Assembly (NCBI GenBank): GCA_910578235.1 | Contig: CAJTPP010000022.1 | Span: 9,085 to 37,055, forward strand | DNA: 27,971 nt | Direction of reading: 5' to 3' | Source of the DNA: an uncultured Clostridia bacterium | GTDB taxonomy: Bacteria > Bacillota > Clostridia > UBA1381 | In this document: piece after piece, positions 17,246 to 23,974 of the stretch | How positions within the stretch are numbered: position 1 is the stretch's first letter | Layout: each line of letters opens with the position of its first letter | Program-made: the position numbers and the translations under genes | Notes under the pieces: generated by a model | Database searches by the model: none | What the model saw: the letters and a program-made list of their open reading frames with translations, nothing else | Told to the model about the DNA's origin: nothing

Positions 17246-17274
17246 AGTATATCATAATATTTGTGAAAAGTCAA
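17246..17274 (-). promoter_or_regulatory. Sigma-A promoter of the OLE operon
   Basis: On the minus strand TTGACT and TATACT are separated by 17 bp. The expected start is near 17239, matching the 5' edge of the structured RNA. The box lies 17 bp after the upstream orphan gene's stop, with no terminator in between. Confidence 0.85.
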
Positions 17275-17291
17275 CGTGAGCAAAAATGAAT

Positions 17292-17603
17292 TTATAGGAA
17301 AGAAAGGAGGTTAAGTCTGTTTAAAGCGCAGAGGCAGTCAATAATACCGCCGATATATACGGCACGCAGCTCCTTGCTGTGTATGTCGAAAATATTTTTA
17401 AAGTAATCAATCATATCATCATTGAATTTAGCAACATTTTTATTGTTTTGCAGTATATCCATCATAATATTTGAGTAGTATTCAATAAGACGTGAAGATG
17501 TTTCGTCATACTGTATGTCGTTTTCTGAGAGACGGTCAATCGCTGCGGAAATTCGTTCATTGACGGTCATATCTGAAATTGCGTCGAAATTAATTTTTCC
17601 CAT
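17292..17603 (-). CDS. Unrecognised small helical protein behind an attenuator leader
   Basis: This 103-residue protein is predicted all-helical and acidic in its first two thirds (for example NERISAAIDRLSENDIQYDE), with a more hydrophobic end (AVYIGGIIDCLCALNRLNLL). I see no known motif, signal peptide or clear membrane helix. The single cysteine-containing segment near residue 90 is not a metal site. GGAGG lies 7 bp before the ATG. The gene has its own promoter and a 190-nt structured leader ending in an intrinsic terminator, so its expression is probably conditional. It lies just upstream of the OLE promoter with no terminator between, so read-through could reach OLE and oapA. Function unknown. 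Confidence 0.7.
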   Translation of the reverse strand: MGKINFDAISDMTVNERISAAIDRLSENDIQYDETSSRLIEYYSNIMMDILQNNKNVAKFNDDMIDYFKNIFDIHSKELRAVYIGGIIDCLCALNRLNLLSFL

Positions 17604-17620
17604 TTGTAAAACCTCCGTAA

Positions 17621-17670
17621 ATTAAAAAATGCGCGGTCTGCAATACAGGGTATTGCATAGAGCCGCGCAT
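17621..17670 (-). terminator. Intrinsic terminator in the orphan gene leader
   Basis: ATGCGCGG pairs with CCGCGCAT, with a further inner stem GCAATAC/GTATTGC, and the 3' arm runs into TTTTTT. It lies directly before the GGAGG of the 103-aa gene. Confidence 0.8.
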
Positions 17671-17810
17671 AAAAAATGCACAGCTCTTTGATTTGTCGCC
17701 AAACAAAATCTAAATGTTTCCTTATATAAGAGTACACTAAAATAGAGCGTGCATTTTTTGCAAAGAAAAAATACTCAAATATAAGGATTATATAAAAATA
17801 TTGTTTGGCA
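17621..17810 (-). promoter_or_regulatory. Structured leader with pseudoknot, antiterminator and terminator (candidate riboswitch)
   Basis: Read on the minus strand: P1 pairs 17809-17801 with 17706-17698 (9 bp, perfect). Inside it, P2 pairs 17786-17772 with 17734-17720, and a small hairpin sits at 17772-17753. AATGCACGCTCT (17755-17744, inside P2) can pair with AGAGCTGTGCATT (17687-17675, outside P1), forming a pseudoknot. The same 3' strand can instead pair 12 bp with ATGCGCGGCTCT (17670-17659) as an antiterminator. The latter strand otherwise forms the terminator with CCGCGCAT (17636-17629). These mutually exclusive pairings are the design of a transcription-attenuating riboswitch. I recognise no known class. 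Confidence 0.6.
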
Positions 17811-17816
17811 AATATA

Positions 17817-17845
17817 TTTGTAGCACATTTTTTGGTTTTTGTCAA
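17817..17845 (-). promoter_or_regulatory. Sigma-A promoter of the leader and orphan gene
   Basis: On the minus strand TTGACA and TACAAA are separated by 17 bp. The start near 17810 coincides with the 5' strand of helix P1. Confidence 0.75.
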
Positions 17846-17886
17846 GTCAATTGGTGAAATGGCCGTAAATTTTACATAAATGCTCA

Positions 17887-17915
17887 TTGACTAAAAGACA
17901 ATTTAGCGATATAAT
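17887..17915 (+). promoter_or_regulatory. Sigma-A promoter of the L,D-transpeptidase gene
   Basis: TTGACT and TATAAT are separated by 17 bp, 33 bp before the ATG. It is divergent from the leader promoter at 17817-17845. Confidence 0.85.
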
Positions 17916-17947
17916 AGTTTAGTTATAGAAAACAGGGGGAAAATAAT

Positions 17948-19420
17948 ATGGAAAAAGAAAACGGTCAGACGGACAGCACGGAGGAATTGGAGACAGCAGT
18001 GAGCAATAATGGTGAGAATACAGTAGAAAATACAGAGGAAAACGGTAGTTACAGCGTCAGAAGGTACAAAAAAGGCGTATGGATAACTATTTTGATTATT
18101 GCCGTGTTAATTACGGCGGGTTATCTGGGCGGAGCGTTTTTTTACAGAAATCACTTTTTTTTCGGCGCTGAAATCGGCAGCTTCAGCTGTTCAAATATGA
18201 CGGCGGATGAAGCAAGGGAAAAAATAAAGAATGATGTTGAGAATTACAAATTCACGTTCTATGAAAAGGACGGATCGGAGGAATATGTGACGGGCAAAGA
18301 GATAGATCTAAAATGCTCGCCTGTTGAAAATATTGACGAGCTTATGTCACAGCAAAATCCATTCTTATGGATCACAGGCATAAAGACATATTCTCTCCCG
18401 CTTAAAGCCGAGGTGACATTTGTAAAGGATACTTTATACAACAGAATAACTCAGCTTTCTTTCTCAAAGGCGTCAATAGACGGAGCAAAGAACGCGGTAG
18501 CAGGTATATATTATGAGAATGGTCAGTACCGTGTCACTGACAGCTCGGCGGGAAATGTTGTCAGCATAAATGACGTGTATCAGCGAGCGAAGGCGAAAAT
18601 AAAGGGATTGTATCTCGGTATGTCTCTCGAAAAAGAGGGCTGCTATATAGGTCTTGACGGCGAGGACACTGTCAAAGGCGTGCTTAATCTTGCGAATAGG
18701 CTTGTATCATCAAAGATCACGTATAAGCGGGGAGAGGAAAATATTGTCGTTGACGGCAATACAATAAAGGACTGGGTTGTAATCGGCGAAAAAAGCGTAA
18801 AGCTTAATGATGAAAAGATACGCGAATTTGTCGGCACTCTCGCGGAAAAATATAACACTATCGGCAAGGAAAGAGTATTTAAAACGAGCGGCGGCTCGGA
18901 GGTCACCGTGTCGGGCGGCGACTACGGCTGGAAAATAAACAGTGACAAGGAAGCGGCGGAACTGTCGGGTCTTGTCTGGAATGGTGAGACCACTGAGCGC
19001 GAGCCTGTATATATTCAGCGCGCTCAGGCGCACGGGGCAAAGTGCGACGTGGGTAACACGTATGTCGAGGTGAGTATAGGCGCTCAGCATTTATGGTATT
19101 ACAAGGACGGAAACAAGATACTGGAAACAGATCTTGTCTCAGGTGACCCGACTAAAAGACGAGCCACTCCGACAGGTATATACAGACTGAAGTATAAGGA
19201 CAGAAACGTGACGCTTAAAGGCGCGGATTATGAAACGCCCGTAAGCTTCTGGATGCCGTTTAACGGCGGAGTGGGTATGCACGACGCGACATGGCGCGCG
19301 TCTTTCGGCGGAAACATATACAAGGGCTACGGCTCGCACGGCTGTGTTAACCTGCCGTACAGCGTGGCGAAGAAGATATATGAGAATATTTCTTCGGGTG
19401 ATCCCGTTGTTGTTTACTGA
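17948..19420 (+). CDS. L,D-transpeptidase (YkuD) with peptidoglycan-binding region
   Basis: This 490-residue protein has an acidic 38-residue cytoplasmic tail, one transmembrane helix at about 43-65, and a long extracytoplasmic part. The middle (about 75-360) resembles the PG_binding_4 repeats commonly paired with YkuD domains. The C-terminal catalytic domain (about 370-490) starts VEVSIGAQHLWYYKDG and holds GVGMHDATW and the active-site SHGCVNLP, with His464 and Cys466. It would make 3-3 peptidoglycan cross-links or attach proteins to the wall. GGGGG precedes the ATG. It is monocistronic, ending at a strong bidirectional terminator. Confidence 0.93.
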   Translation: MEKENGQTDSTEELETAVSNNGENTVENTEENGSYSVRRYKKGVWITILIIAVLITAGYLGGAFFYRNHFFFGAEIGSFSCSNMTADEAREKIKNDVENYKFTFYEKDGSEEYVTGKEIDLKCSPVENIDELMSQQNPFLWITGIKTYSLPLKAEVTFVKDTLYNRITQLSFSKASIDGAKNAVAGIYYENGQYRVTDSSAGNVVSINDVYQRAKAKIKGLYLGMSLEKEGCYIGLDGEDTVKGVLNLANRLVSSKITYKRGEENIVVDGNTIKDWVVIGEKSVKLNDEKIREFVGTLAEKYNTIGKERVFKTSGGSEVTVSGGDYGWKINSDKEAAELSGLVWNGETTEREPVYIQRAQAHGAKCDVGNTYVEVSIGAQHLWYYKDGNKILETDLVSGDPTKRRATPTGIYRLKYKDRNVTLKGADYETPVSFWMPFNGGVGMHDATWRASFGGNIYKGYGSHGCVNLPYSVAKKIYENISSGDPVVVY

Positions 19421-19446
19421 TCAAAGACTGTGATGCGGATGGCGAA

Positions 19447-19495
19447 ATTAAAAACAAAGGCATATCGTTAAAAGCGATATGCCTTTGTTTTTAAT
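19447..19495. terminator. Bidirectional intrinsic terminator
   Basis: A perfect 21-bp stem (19447-19467 with 19475-19495) has a seven-base loop and A/T-rich outer ends that give T-tracts on both strands. It separates two convergent genes. Confidence 0.9.
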
Positions 19496-19502
19496 TGGTA
19501 AA

Positions 19503-20246
19503 TTACAATCCTTTATCTGCAAGGATTTTTTCAAATTTTTTCTCGGATAATATTTCATGTGTTATAAATTCTCTGTTGTAAAAAAGAAACGGGGAAGGAG
19601 CATTTTGCGCTTCCTCCGCTGAGCGGATATGTACCGTATGAAAATCAATTCCGCGTGTCTGCGCCATATTCTCAAGCATGGGTACATATTTGGCCGTAAA
19701 AGGACACTGGTTTGTATAATATAACGCAAATCCTCCGGGGATATTGTTACGCTCGCGTACCGAGTTTCTGAAACGGGGCTTATCTGCGTTTTTGTCAAAA
19801 GGCAGATACATTAACTTAAAATAGGGAGCGGCTGTGTCTGCCGTTTCAAACCCTTTATATTTCAAATATCCCGGATCGGAAAGGAAGCCGGTTTTCTTTT
19901 CCGAGGACAGAACAACAAGTCCGTTCTTACCTTTTTCTTTGCTGTCCTCAATGCATTTGTTTAATAACAGTCCGGAGTATCCGTGACCCTTAAGCTGTCC
20001 CGATACCCACAGACAGTTGATATACATATAGTCTTTCGCATCAACCGGCGTCCACGCGTATTCGGCGGGAATATATTCAATAAAGCATTTTCCCCGGACA
20101 TCGCATTTCAAAAAAACAAGTCCATCGTCCAGTCTTTCGCATAGCCACTCTTTTTTTGACATGACCTGAATATCTTTGTTATTTGATATAGCGCAGCAGA
20201 TGTGTTCCTGTTCGATATTGTCGCGTGTTAACTGCACAAGTTTCAT
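19503..20246 (-). CDS. GNAT acetyltransferase fused to YoaP-like domain
   Basis: This 247-residue protein has an N-terminal GNAT fold, with the acetyl-CoA loop region LWVSGQLKGHGYSGLLLNKC at about 84-103. A C-terminal thioredoxin-like YoaP domain starts around residue 170 (GGFALYYTNQCPFTAKYVPM). The CPFTAK motif has a single cysteine in the place of a thioredoxin CxxC. Proteins of this build are common in Clostridia as GNAT family enzymes with a YoaP domain; the acyl acceptor is not known. It is cytoplasmic, with no membrane segment. The ATG has AAGGTGAC just upstream. It is convergent with the transpeptidase gene and lies downstream of the transaldolase gene on the same strand. Confidence 0.85.
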   Translation of the reverse strand: MKLVQLTRDNIEQEHICCAISNNKDIQVMSKKEWLCERLDDGLVFLKCDVRGKCFIEYIPAEYAWTPVDAKDYMYINCLWVSGQLKGHGYSGLLLNKCIEDSKEKGKNGLVVLSSEKKTGFLSDPGYLKYKGFETADTAAPYFKLMYLPFDKNADKPRFRNSVRERNNIPGGFALYYTNQCPFTAKYVPMLENMAQTRGIDFHTVHIRSAEEAQNAPSPFLFYNREFITHEILSEKKFEKILADKGL

Positions 20247-20277
20247 TATTTGTCACCTTCGTAAATTCAGTCTGTCT

Positions 20278-20306
20278 ATGATAACATATCATAATAATGC
20301 TTTTAA
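20278..20306 (-). promoter_or_regulatory. Possible promoter of the GNAT-YoaP gene
   Basis: On the minus strand TTAAAA and TATCAT are 17 bp apart. The -35 match is weak; read-through from the transaldolase gene is an alternative. Confidence 0.3.
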
Positions 20307-20346
20307 TATTGTCCGTTCTGCGGGCGGTTTTCTGATATGCTGCCGT

Positions 20347-20994
20347 TTATTTCTTGGGTACAGTCTCCCAGTCCTTGAGAAATCTTTCGATACCGTTGTC
20401 AGTAAGCGGATGATTAATCATCTGAGCGATTACCTTATATGGAACTGTGGCGATATCACAGCCCGCTCTCGCAGCGTCAATAACGTGAATAGGATTTCTG
20501 ATGCTTGCGGCGATAATTTCCGTCTTTATATTATGAAGCTTGAAAATGTCGGAGATTTCCTCAATCAAAATCATGCCGTTTGAGCCGATATCGTCAAGTC
20601 TGCCGAGAAACGGACTTACGAAAGTGGCTCCCGCTCTTGCCGCCAGAAGCGCCTGAGCTGCCGAGAAAATAAGCGTTACATTTGTTTTTATGCCGAGCTT
20701 TGTAAGCTGCTTTACAGCTTTAAGTCCCTCAGCGCACATAGGAATTTTAATAACGATATTCTTGTTGATTGCGGCGAGAGGCTTGGCCTCCTCTACCATT
20801 TTGTCGGCGTTAAGAGAAATAACCTCCGCGCTGATCGGTCCGTCAACGATTGTTGTGATTTCCTTCACAACCTCCACAAAATCACGGCCCTCCTTGGCGA
20901 TAAGCGACGGGTTTGTTGTGACGCCGCAAATGACGCCCATGTCATTAGCCTGTCTTATCTCGTCAACATTGGCAGTATCTACAAATAATTTCAT
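20347..20994 (-). CDS. Small transaldolase, FSA/TalC family
   Basis: This 215-residue class I aldolase-fold enzyme has the FSA/TalC signatures MKLFVDTANVDEI, GVTTNPSLIAKEG, IVIKIPM with Schiff-base Lys83, and a C-terminal INHPLTDNGIERF. Position 57 is Glu (SAEVISL), where fructose-6-phosphate aldolase FsaA has Gln; Glu there favours transaldolase chemistry. It probably moves dihydroxyacetone units in the non-oxidative pentose phosphate pathway, feeding the same sugar phosphates as pfkA. ATG 20994 follows GGAGG; upstream in-frame codons cover the promoter and are not coding. It has its own promoter, divergent from the TSCPD gene. Confidence 0.92.
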   Translation of the reverse strand: MKLFVDTANVDEIRQANDMGVICGVTTNPSLIAKEGRDFVEVVKEITTIVDGPISAEVISLNADKMVEEAKPLAAINKNIVIKIPMCAEGLKAVKQLTKLGIKTNVTLIFSAAQALLAARAGATFVSPFLGRLDDIGSNGMILIEEISDIFKLHNIKTEIIAASIRNPIHVIDAARAGCDIATVPYKVIAQMINHPLTDNGIERFLKDWETVPKK

Positions 20995-21031
20995 ACCTGA
21001 AAATCCTCCTGTAAATAATTTATTTAAGTTC

Positions 21032-21060
21032 ATTATATAAAATTTTTCCTGCATAGTCAA
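21032..21060 (-). promoter_or_regulatory. Sigma-A promoter of the transaldolase gene
   Basis: On the minus strand TTGACT and TATAAT are separated by exactly 17 bp, about 38 bp before the ATG. Confidence 0.85.
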
Positions 21061-21070
21061 GAGATATCGG

Positions 21071-21099
21071 TTGAAAAAAGAAAATAAATAGTGTATAAT
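21071..21099 (+). promoter_or_regulatory. Sigma-A promoter of the TSCPD gene
   Basis: TTGAAA and TATAAT are separated by 17 bp. It is back to back with the transaldolase promoter. Confidence 0.85.
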
Positions 21100-21132
21100 A
21101 TTATTAAATAAAAATAATGGGAGGCAGAAAAA

Positions 21133-21387
21133 ATGGCAAAGTTTACATATCAACCGCAGGGCGTATGCAGCGTGCAGATTGATTTTGAAATAGAGGATGA
21201 CGTTGTTAAAAATGTGCGCTTTACAAGAGGCTGCAACGGAAACACGCAGGGTATAGGCGCGCTTGTCGAGGGAATGAAGGTTGACGAGGTTATCTCGAAA
21301 CTTAAAGGCACAAACTGCAACGGCAGGGGTACATCCTGTCCGGACCAGCTTGCCCGCGCGCTGGAACTGAGCAGAAATCAGTCATAA
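21133..21387 (+). CDS. TSCPD domain protein (TIGR03905 type)
   Basis: This 84-residue protein carries the name-giving motif TSCPDQLARAL near its C-terminus. The upstream cysteine pattern includes GVCSVQIDFEIEDD, RGCNGNTQG and NCNGRG, making four or five conserved cysteines likely to bind metal. Similar domains occur at the ends of vitamin B12-dependent ribonucleotide reductases, while this stand-alone form is common in Clostridia. Function is unknown. GGGAGG is just upstream of the ATG. It is followed by a terminator-like hairpin that overlaps the ribosome binding site of the next gene. Confidence 0.88.
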   Translation: MAKFTYQPQGVCSVQIDFEIEDDVVKNVRFTRGCNGNTQGIGALVEGMKVDEVISKLKGTNCNGRGTSCPDQLARALELSRNQS

Positions 21388-21398
21388 AAACGGATTTT

Positions 21399-21440
21399 CC
21401 TTCATATACTGTATATAGACTCAGTATATGGAGGTTTTTT
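21399..21440 (+). terminator. Terminator hairpin that also buries the next ribosome binding site
   Basis: CCTTCATATACTG pairs with CAGTATATGGAGG (13 bp including one G-U), followed by six T. The GGAGG of the next gene (21430-21434) is the end of the 3' arm, so the folded RNA would both stop transcription and hide that site. Confidence 0.8.
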
Positions 21441-21443
21441 CTT

Positions 21444-21965
21444 TTGCAGACAGTCACGATAAAAAAAGATTTTATAATAAAGCATCTGATATTTTTGATG
21501 ATACTTGTTTTTGGCTTCGGCGCTGTTACCATAGCGCGCGGCATAAAGACTGAAACGGTGGAGACAAGCATATATTGTGTGGACGCGGAAATGCTGCGTC
21601 TCATTCCGGTCAGGACAAGCATTCCTAAAATGCCGGCGAAAAAGACAGCTCAGTATGTGCTGGATAAGATGATCGAGGGCTATGATGACAATCCCAAAAT
21701 ACGCCGTATTATTCCGAAGGACGAGCATTGTCTCAAAGTTTCCGTAAAGGATAATATCGCGTATGTGGACATAAGCGGAGAACTGATTGAAAATACTCCT
21801 GACGGCAGGGATATGGAAATGCTTATGGTGTATTCTATTGTAAACTCTCTCACGGAGATAGACGGTATAGTAAATGTGCGTTTCACTATTGACGGCAGAG
21901 TGCAGAAAGATTTTGTCGGTTATCTTGATATGCGGGAAACATTTATTCCTGATTATTTCGTGTAG
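21444..21965 (+). CDS. GerMN domain protein, membrane-anchored
   Basis: This 173-residue protein has an N-terminal membrane anchor at about 12-32 (IIKHLIFLMILVFGFG), followed by a GerMN domain. In that domain LIPVRTSIPKM, KVSVKDNIAYVDISGELIEN, and VYSIVNSLTEIDGIVNVRFTIDG match the pattern seen in GerM of Bacillus, a sporulation and germination protein, and in related lipoproteins. No lipobox is visible. The start is TTG at 21444, the only one placed well (9 bp) behind GGAGG; that site is inside the terminator hairpin. Expression may depend on read-through from the TSCPD gene. Role in spores is likely but not shown. Confidence 0.82.
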   Translation: MQTVTIKKDFIIKHLIFLMILVFGFGAVTIARGIKTETVETSIYCVDAEMLRLIPVRTSIPKMPAKKTAQYVLDKMIEGYDDNPKIRRIIPKDEHCLKVSVKDNIAYVDISGELIENTPDGRDMEMLMVYSIVNSLTEIDGIVNVRFTIDGRVQKDFVGYLDMRETFIPDYFV

Positions 21966-21990
21966 TTTTATAAAAAACAGTATTGAGGTT

Positions 21991-22019
21991 TTGCTGATAA
22001 TGTGGTAAAATTGTATTAT
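21991..22019 (+). promoter_or_regulatory. Likely promoter of the GltD-like gene
   Basis: TTGCTG and TATTAT are separated by 17 bp. A small hairpin (AAGCGTA/TACGCTT, 22025-22042) would form at the 5' end of the mRNA. Confidence 0.55.
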
Positions 22020-22063
22020 AATAGAAGCGTAAAAATACGCTTGCATATGAAAGGAGCTAAAAA

Positions 22064-23296
22064 ATGGCTGTCCATGTTATAAACGAGGCAAAACGCTGTC
22101 TGAACTGTAAGAAGCCTATGTGCCGTGAGGGATGTCCCATTCACACGCCGATACCCGATATGATACGAACTTTTCTTGAAGGCGATATAAACGCGGCGGG
22201 GGAAATGGTGTTTGAGAATAATCCCATGTCTATTGTCTGCTCGCTGATATGCAATCACGAAAACCAGTGCGAGGGACACTGTGTGCTTAATCATAAAGGC
22301 TCGCCTGTACATATAAGCAGTATTGAAAATTATATTTCTGAAAATTATTTTGACAAGCTTGGTTTTTCAGGTATACAAAAAAACGGTATGAAAGCCGGCA
22401 TAATCGGTTCCGGTCCGGCGGGTATCACCATTGCGATAATTCTTGCCCAGCGCGGCTATGACATAACAATTTTTGAGGCGAAAGAAAAGATAGGCGGAGT
22501 GTTGCAATATGGTATTCCCGAATTCCGTCTGCCGAAAACTATTCTTGCAAGATATAAAAGAAAGATGTGGGAGCTTGGAATAAAGATCAGACCGAATACT
22601 TCAATAGGAACTACTATCAGTATAGACGATATGTTCCGGGACGGTTACAGCGCTATATTTATCGGCACGGGAGTATGGCGTCCGAACACGCTGCATATTA
22701 AGGGCGAGACGCTCGGTAATGTTCATTATGCGATAAATTATCTGACTAATCCGGATGTTTACCGTCTCGGTGAAACTATAAATATCATAGGCGCGGGTAA
22801 CAGCGCAATGGATGTCGCGCGGACGGCGCTTCGTCATGGTGTGAAGAAGGTCACTGTCTTTTCAAGGAGCGATCATCTCGCCGCCAGTCAGCGCGAGGTG
22901 GACTATGCGAAAATTGACGGCGTCGAATTTGTCGTGCATGTCGAGCCGGTGGAAATTGTTGACGACGGAGTTGTTTTTGTCGAGCTTGAATGTGACGGAA
23001 AGGGCAATCTGTCACCGATAAGGGGCACGGAAAATCTGTATCCCGCTGATTCAACGATTATTGCCGTAAGCCAGGGGCCGAAAGACAGAATTGTATCCAC
23101 CACGACAGGTTTGGAGGTAAATGAAAAGGGACTGCTTGTGACAAACACATTCGGCGAAACGACACGGGACGGTATTTTTGCTTCGGGCGACGTTGTGCGC
23201 GGCGCGAAAACCGTGGTGGAAGCCGTGGCGTACTCAAAGCAGGTCGCTGACGCTATGGATGAGTATATGCGCGGATTGCAGCATGAACGTGATTAA
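22064..23296 (+). CDS. GltD-like NAD(P)-dependent FeS flavoprotein oxidoreductase
   Basis: This 410-residue protein has the build of the glutamate synthase small subunit. N-terminal cysteines Cys12, Cys15, Cys20, Cys24 and Cys59, Cys63, Cys69, Cys73 would hold two [4Fe-4S] clusters. An FAD-binding GSGPAG lies at 115-120, and an NAD(P)-binding GAGNSA lies at 243-248. The closing GIFASGDVVRGAKTVVEAV is the second FAD-contact motif. No gltB, sulphide dehydrogenase or ferredoxin partner gene is adjacent, so assignment to glutamate synthase is unsafe. It may instead pass electrons as an NfnB/SudA-like subunit. AAAGGAG precedes the ATG. A TfoX-C gene follows after 17 bp. Confidence 0.88.
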   Translation: MAVHVINEAKRCLNCKKPMCREGCPIHTPIPDMIRTFLEGDINAAGEMVFENNPMSIVCSLICNHENQCEGHCVLNHKGSPVHISSIENYISENYFDKLGFSGIQKNGMKAGIIGSGPAGITIAIILAQRGYDITIFEAKEKIGGVLQYGIPEFRLPKTILARYKRKMWELGIKIRPNTSIGTTISIDDMFRDGYSAIFIGTGVWRPNTLHIKGETLGNVHYAINYLTNPDVYRLGETINIIGAGNSAMDVARTALRHGVKKVTVFSRSDHLAASQREVDYAKIDGVEFVVHVEPVEIVDDGVVFVELECDGKGNLSPIRGTENLYPADSTIIAVSQGPKDRIVSTTTGLEVNEKGLLVTNTFGETTRDGIFASGDVVRGAKTVVEAVAYSKQVADAMDEYMRGLQHERD

Positions 23297-23313
23297 AGTT
23301 TGAGGGTTGATAT

Positions 23314-23574
23314 ATGCCGGAATTAACTGCAATGATAAATATTGGCAAAGAAATGTCAGAGAAACTGAAAAGTGTCGGTATTGACTCGTCTGAAAAACTC
23401 ATGGAAACAGGCGCAAAACAAGCGTTTCTTAAACTGAAAGAGTTGTATCCTCAGATTTGTCTGGTTCATTTGTACGCATTGGAGGGCGCGATCTGCAATA
23501 TTGAATTTAACAGTCTTTCAGAGAGGAAGAAAAAAGAATTGAAAGAGTTTTATGATTTATTAAAGAGGCAGTGA
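23314..23574 (+). CDS. Stand-alone TfoX C-terminal domain protein
   Basis: This 86-residue protein matches the C-terminal half of TfoX/Sxy: a helix-hairpin-helix-like start INIGKEMSEKLKSVGIDS, then LVHLYALEGAI and a closing KKKELKEFYDLLKR. The N-terminal TfoX domain is missing; the standalone form is frequent in Firmicutes. Full TfoX controls competence in Gram-negative bacteria, but that function should not be transferred here. It lies 17 bp behind the GltD-like gene, ends at a strong terminator, and has no membrane segment. Confidence 0.88.
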   Translation: MPELTAMINIGKEMSEKLKSVGIDSSEKLMETGAKQAFLKLKELYPQICLVHLYALEGAICNIEFNSLSERKKKELKEFYDLLKRQ

Positions 23575-23596
23575 AATACGACAAATATCAATAAAA

Positions 23597-23634
23597 AACG
23601 GTTGATACGTGTAATTTGTATCAGCTGTTTTTTT
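23597..23634 (+). terminator. Intrinsic terminator
   Basis: AACGGTTGATAC pairs with GTATCAGCTGTT including two G-U pairs, and the 3' arm runs into seven T. It ends the flavoprotein/TfoX-C operon. Confidence 0.88.
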
Positions 23635-23654
23635 GTAATTTTTACTAAAAAATG

Positions 23655-23683
23655 TTGACATAATGGTGGTAATAATGTATAAT
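23655..23683 (+). promoter_or_regulatory. Consensus sigma-A promoter with palindrome over -10
   Basis: TTGACA and TATAAT are both perfect and separated by 17 bp. TAATGGCATTA (23680-23690) is a palindrome overlapping the end of the -10 box, and TAATGG/CCATTA copies lie at 23661-23666 and 23697-23702. Binding of the downstream ribbon-helix-helix protein here is an inference. Confidence 0.8.
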
Positions 23684-23717
23684 GGCATTACAGCCCCCAT
23701 TAAGTGAGGTGATAATA

Positions 23718-23894
23718 TTGGGGAACAAAAAAATGGGACGTCCTACTGACAATCCGAAGAACACAGCTATTAAATTTAAAGCTGATGACGGAACTGTGAA
23801 AAAGCTCAGAGAATGCAGTCGAATATTAGGAATTTCACAGGCTGAGGTTTTGAGAAGAGGTGTGCATCGGATGTATGACGGCCTCGAAAAATAA
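23718..23894 (+). CDS. Ribbon-helix-helix (CopG/Arc-like) regulator
   Basis: This 58-residue protein has a GRPTDNPKN lead-in, a beta-strand TAIKFKAD, a first helix DGTVKKLRECSRILG, the turn ISQAEV, and a second helix LRRGVHRMYDGL. That is the CopG/Arc ribbon-helix-helix pattern, and the GRPTDNPK start is common in regulators carried on mobile elements. I choose TTG 23718 because GAGGTG lies 6 bp before it; ATG 23733 has no nearby site. A palindrome over its promoter suggests autoregulation. No toxin partner is visible next to it, although a candidate small RNA overlaps its 3' end on the other strand. Confidence 0.75.
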   Translation: MGNKKMGRPTDNPKNTAIKFKADDGTVKKLRECSRILGISQAEVLRRGVHRMYDGLEK

Positions 23895-23968
23895 AAAGGA
23901 AACAGTGCCACAATAACAAATCAAACACTGTTTCCCCCATCGCGCGTCTGTATGAACAACAGAAACAC
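23893..23968 (-). ncRNA. Candidate small RNA, minus strand
   Basis: A minus-strand promoter at 23975-24003 would start a transcript near 23968. About 35 nt later, a perfect 10-bp stem GGAAACAGTG/CACTGTTTCC (23898-23907 with 23926-23935) runs into TTTTT, an intrinsic terminator. The product would be about 75-80 nt. A peptide frame starts with ATG inside it (MGETVFDLLLWHC) but has no ribosome binding site and runs through the terminator. It touches only the last bases of the ribbon-helix-helix gene. Confidence 0.4.
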
Positions 23969-23974
23969 AAAAAT

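Noticed and set aside
17675..17810. 6S RNA or T-box as the identity of the leader
   Set aside because: No T-box sequence or anticodon-like specifier arm was seen. A 6S-type fold would pair the very 5' and 3' ends, whereas P1 closes at about 110 nt and is followed by a terminator switch.
17567..17887. A 106-residue minus-strand open frame through the leader
   Set aside because: It spans the promoter, the helices and the terminator and reads like low-complexity AT-rich translation, with no ribosome binding site.
21402..22046. A 214-residue minus-strand frame
   Set aside because: It is the reverse of the GerMN gene, rich in His, Tyr and Ile with no domain, typical of a shadow frame.
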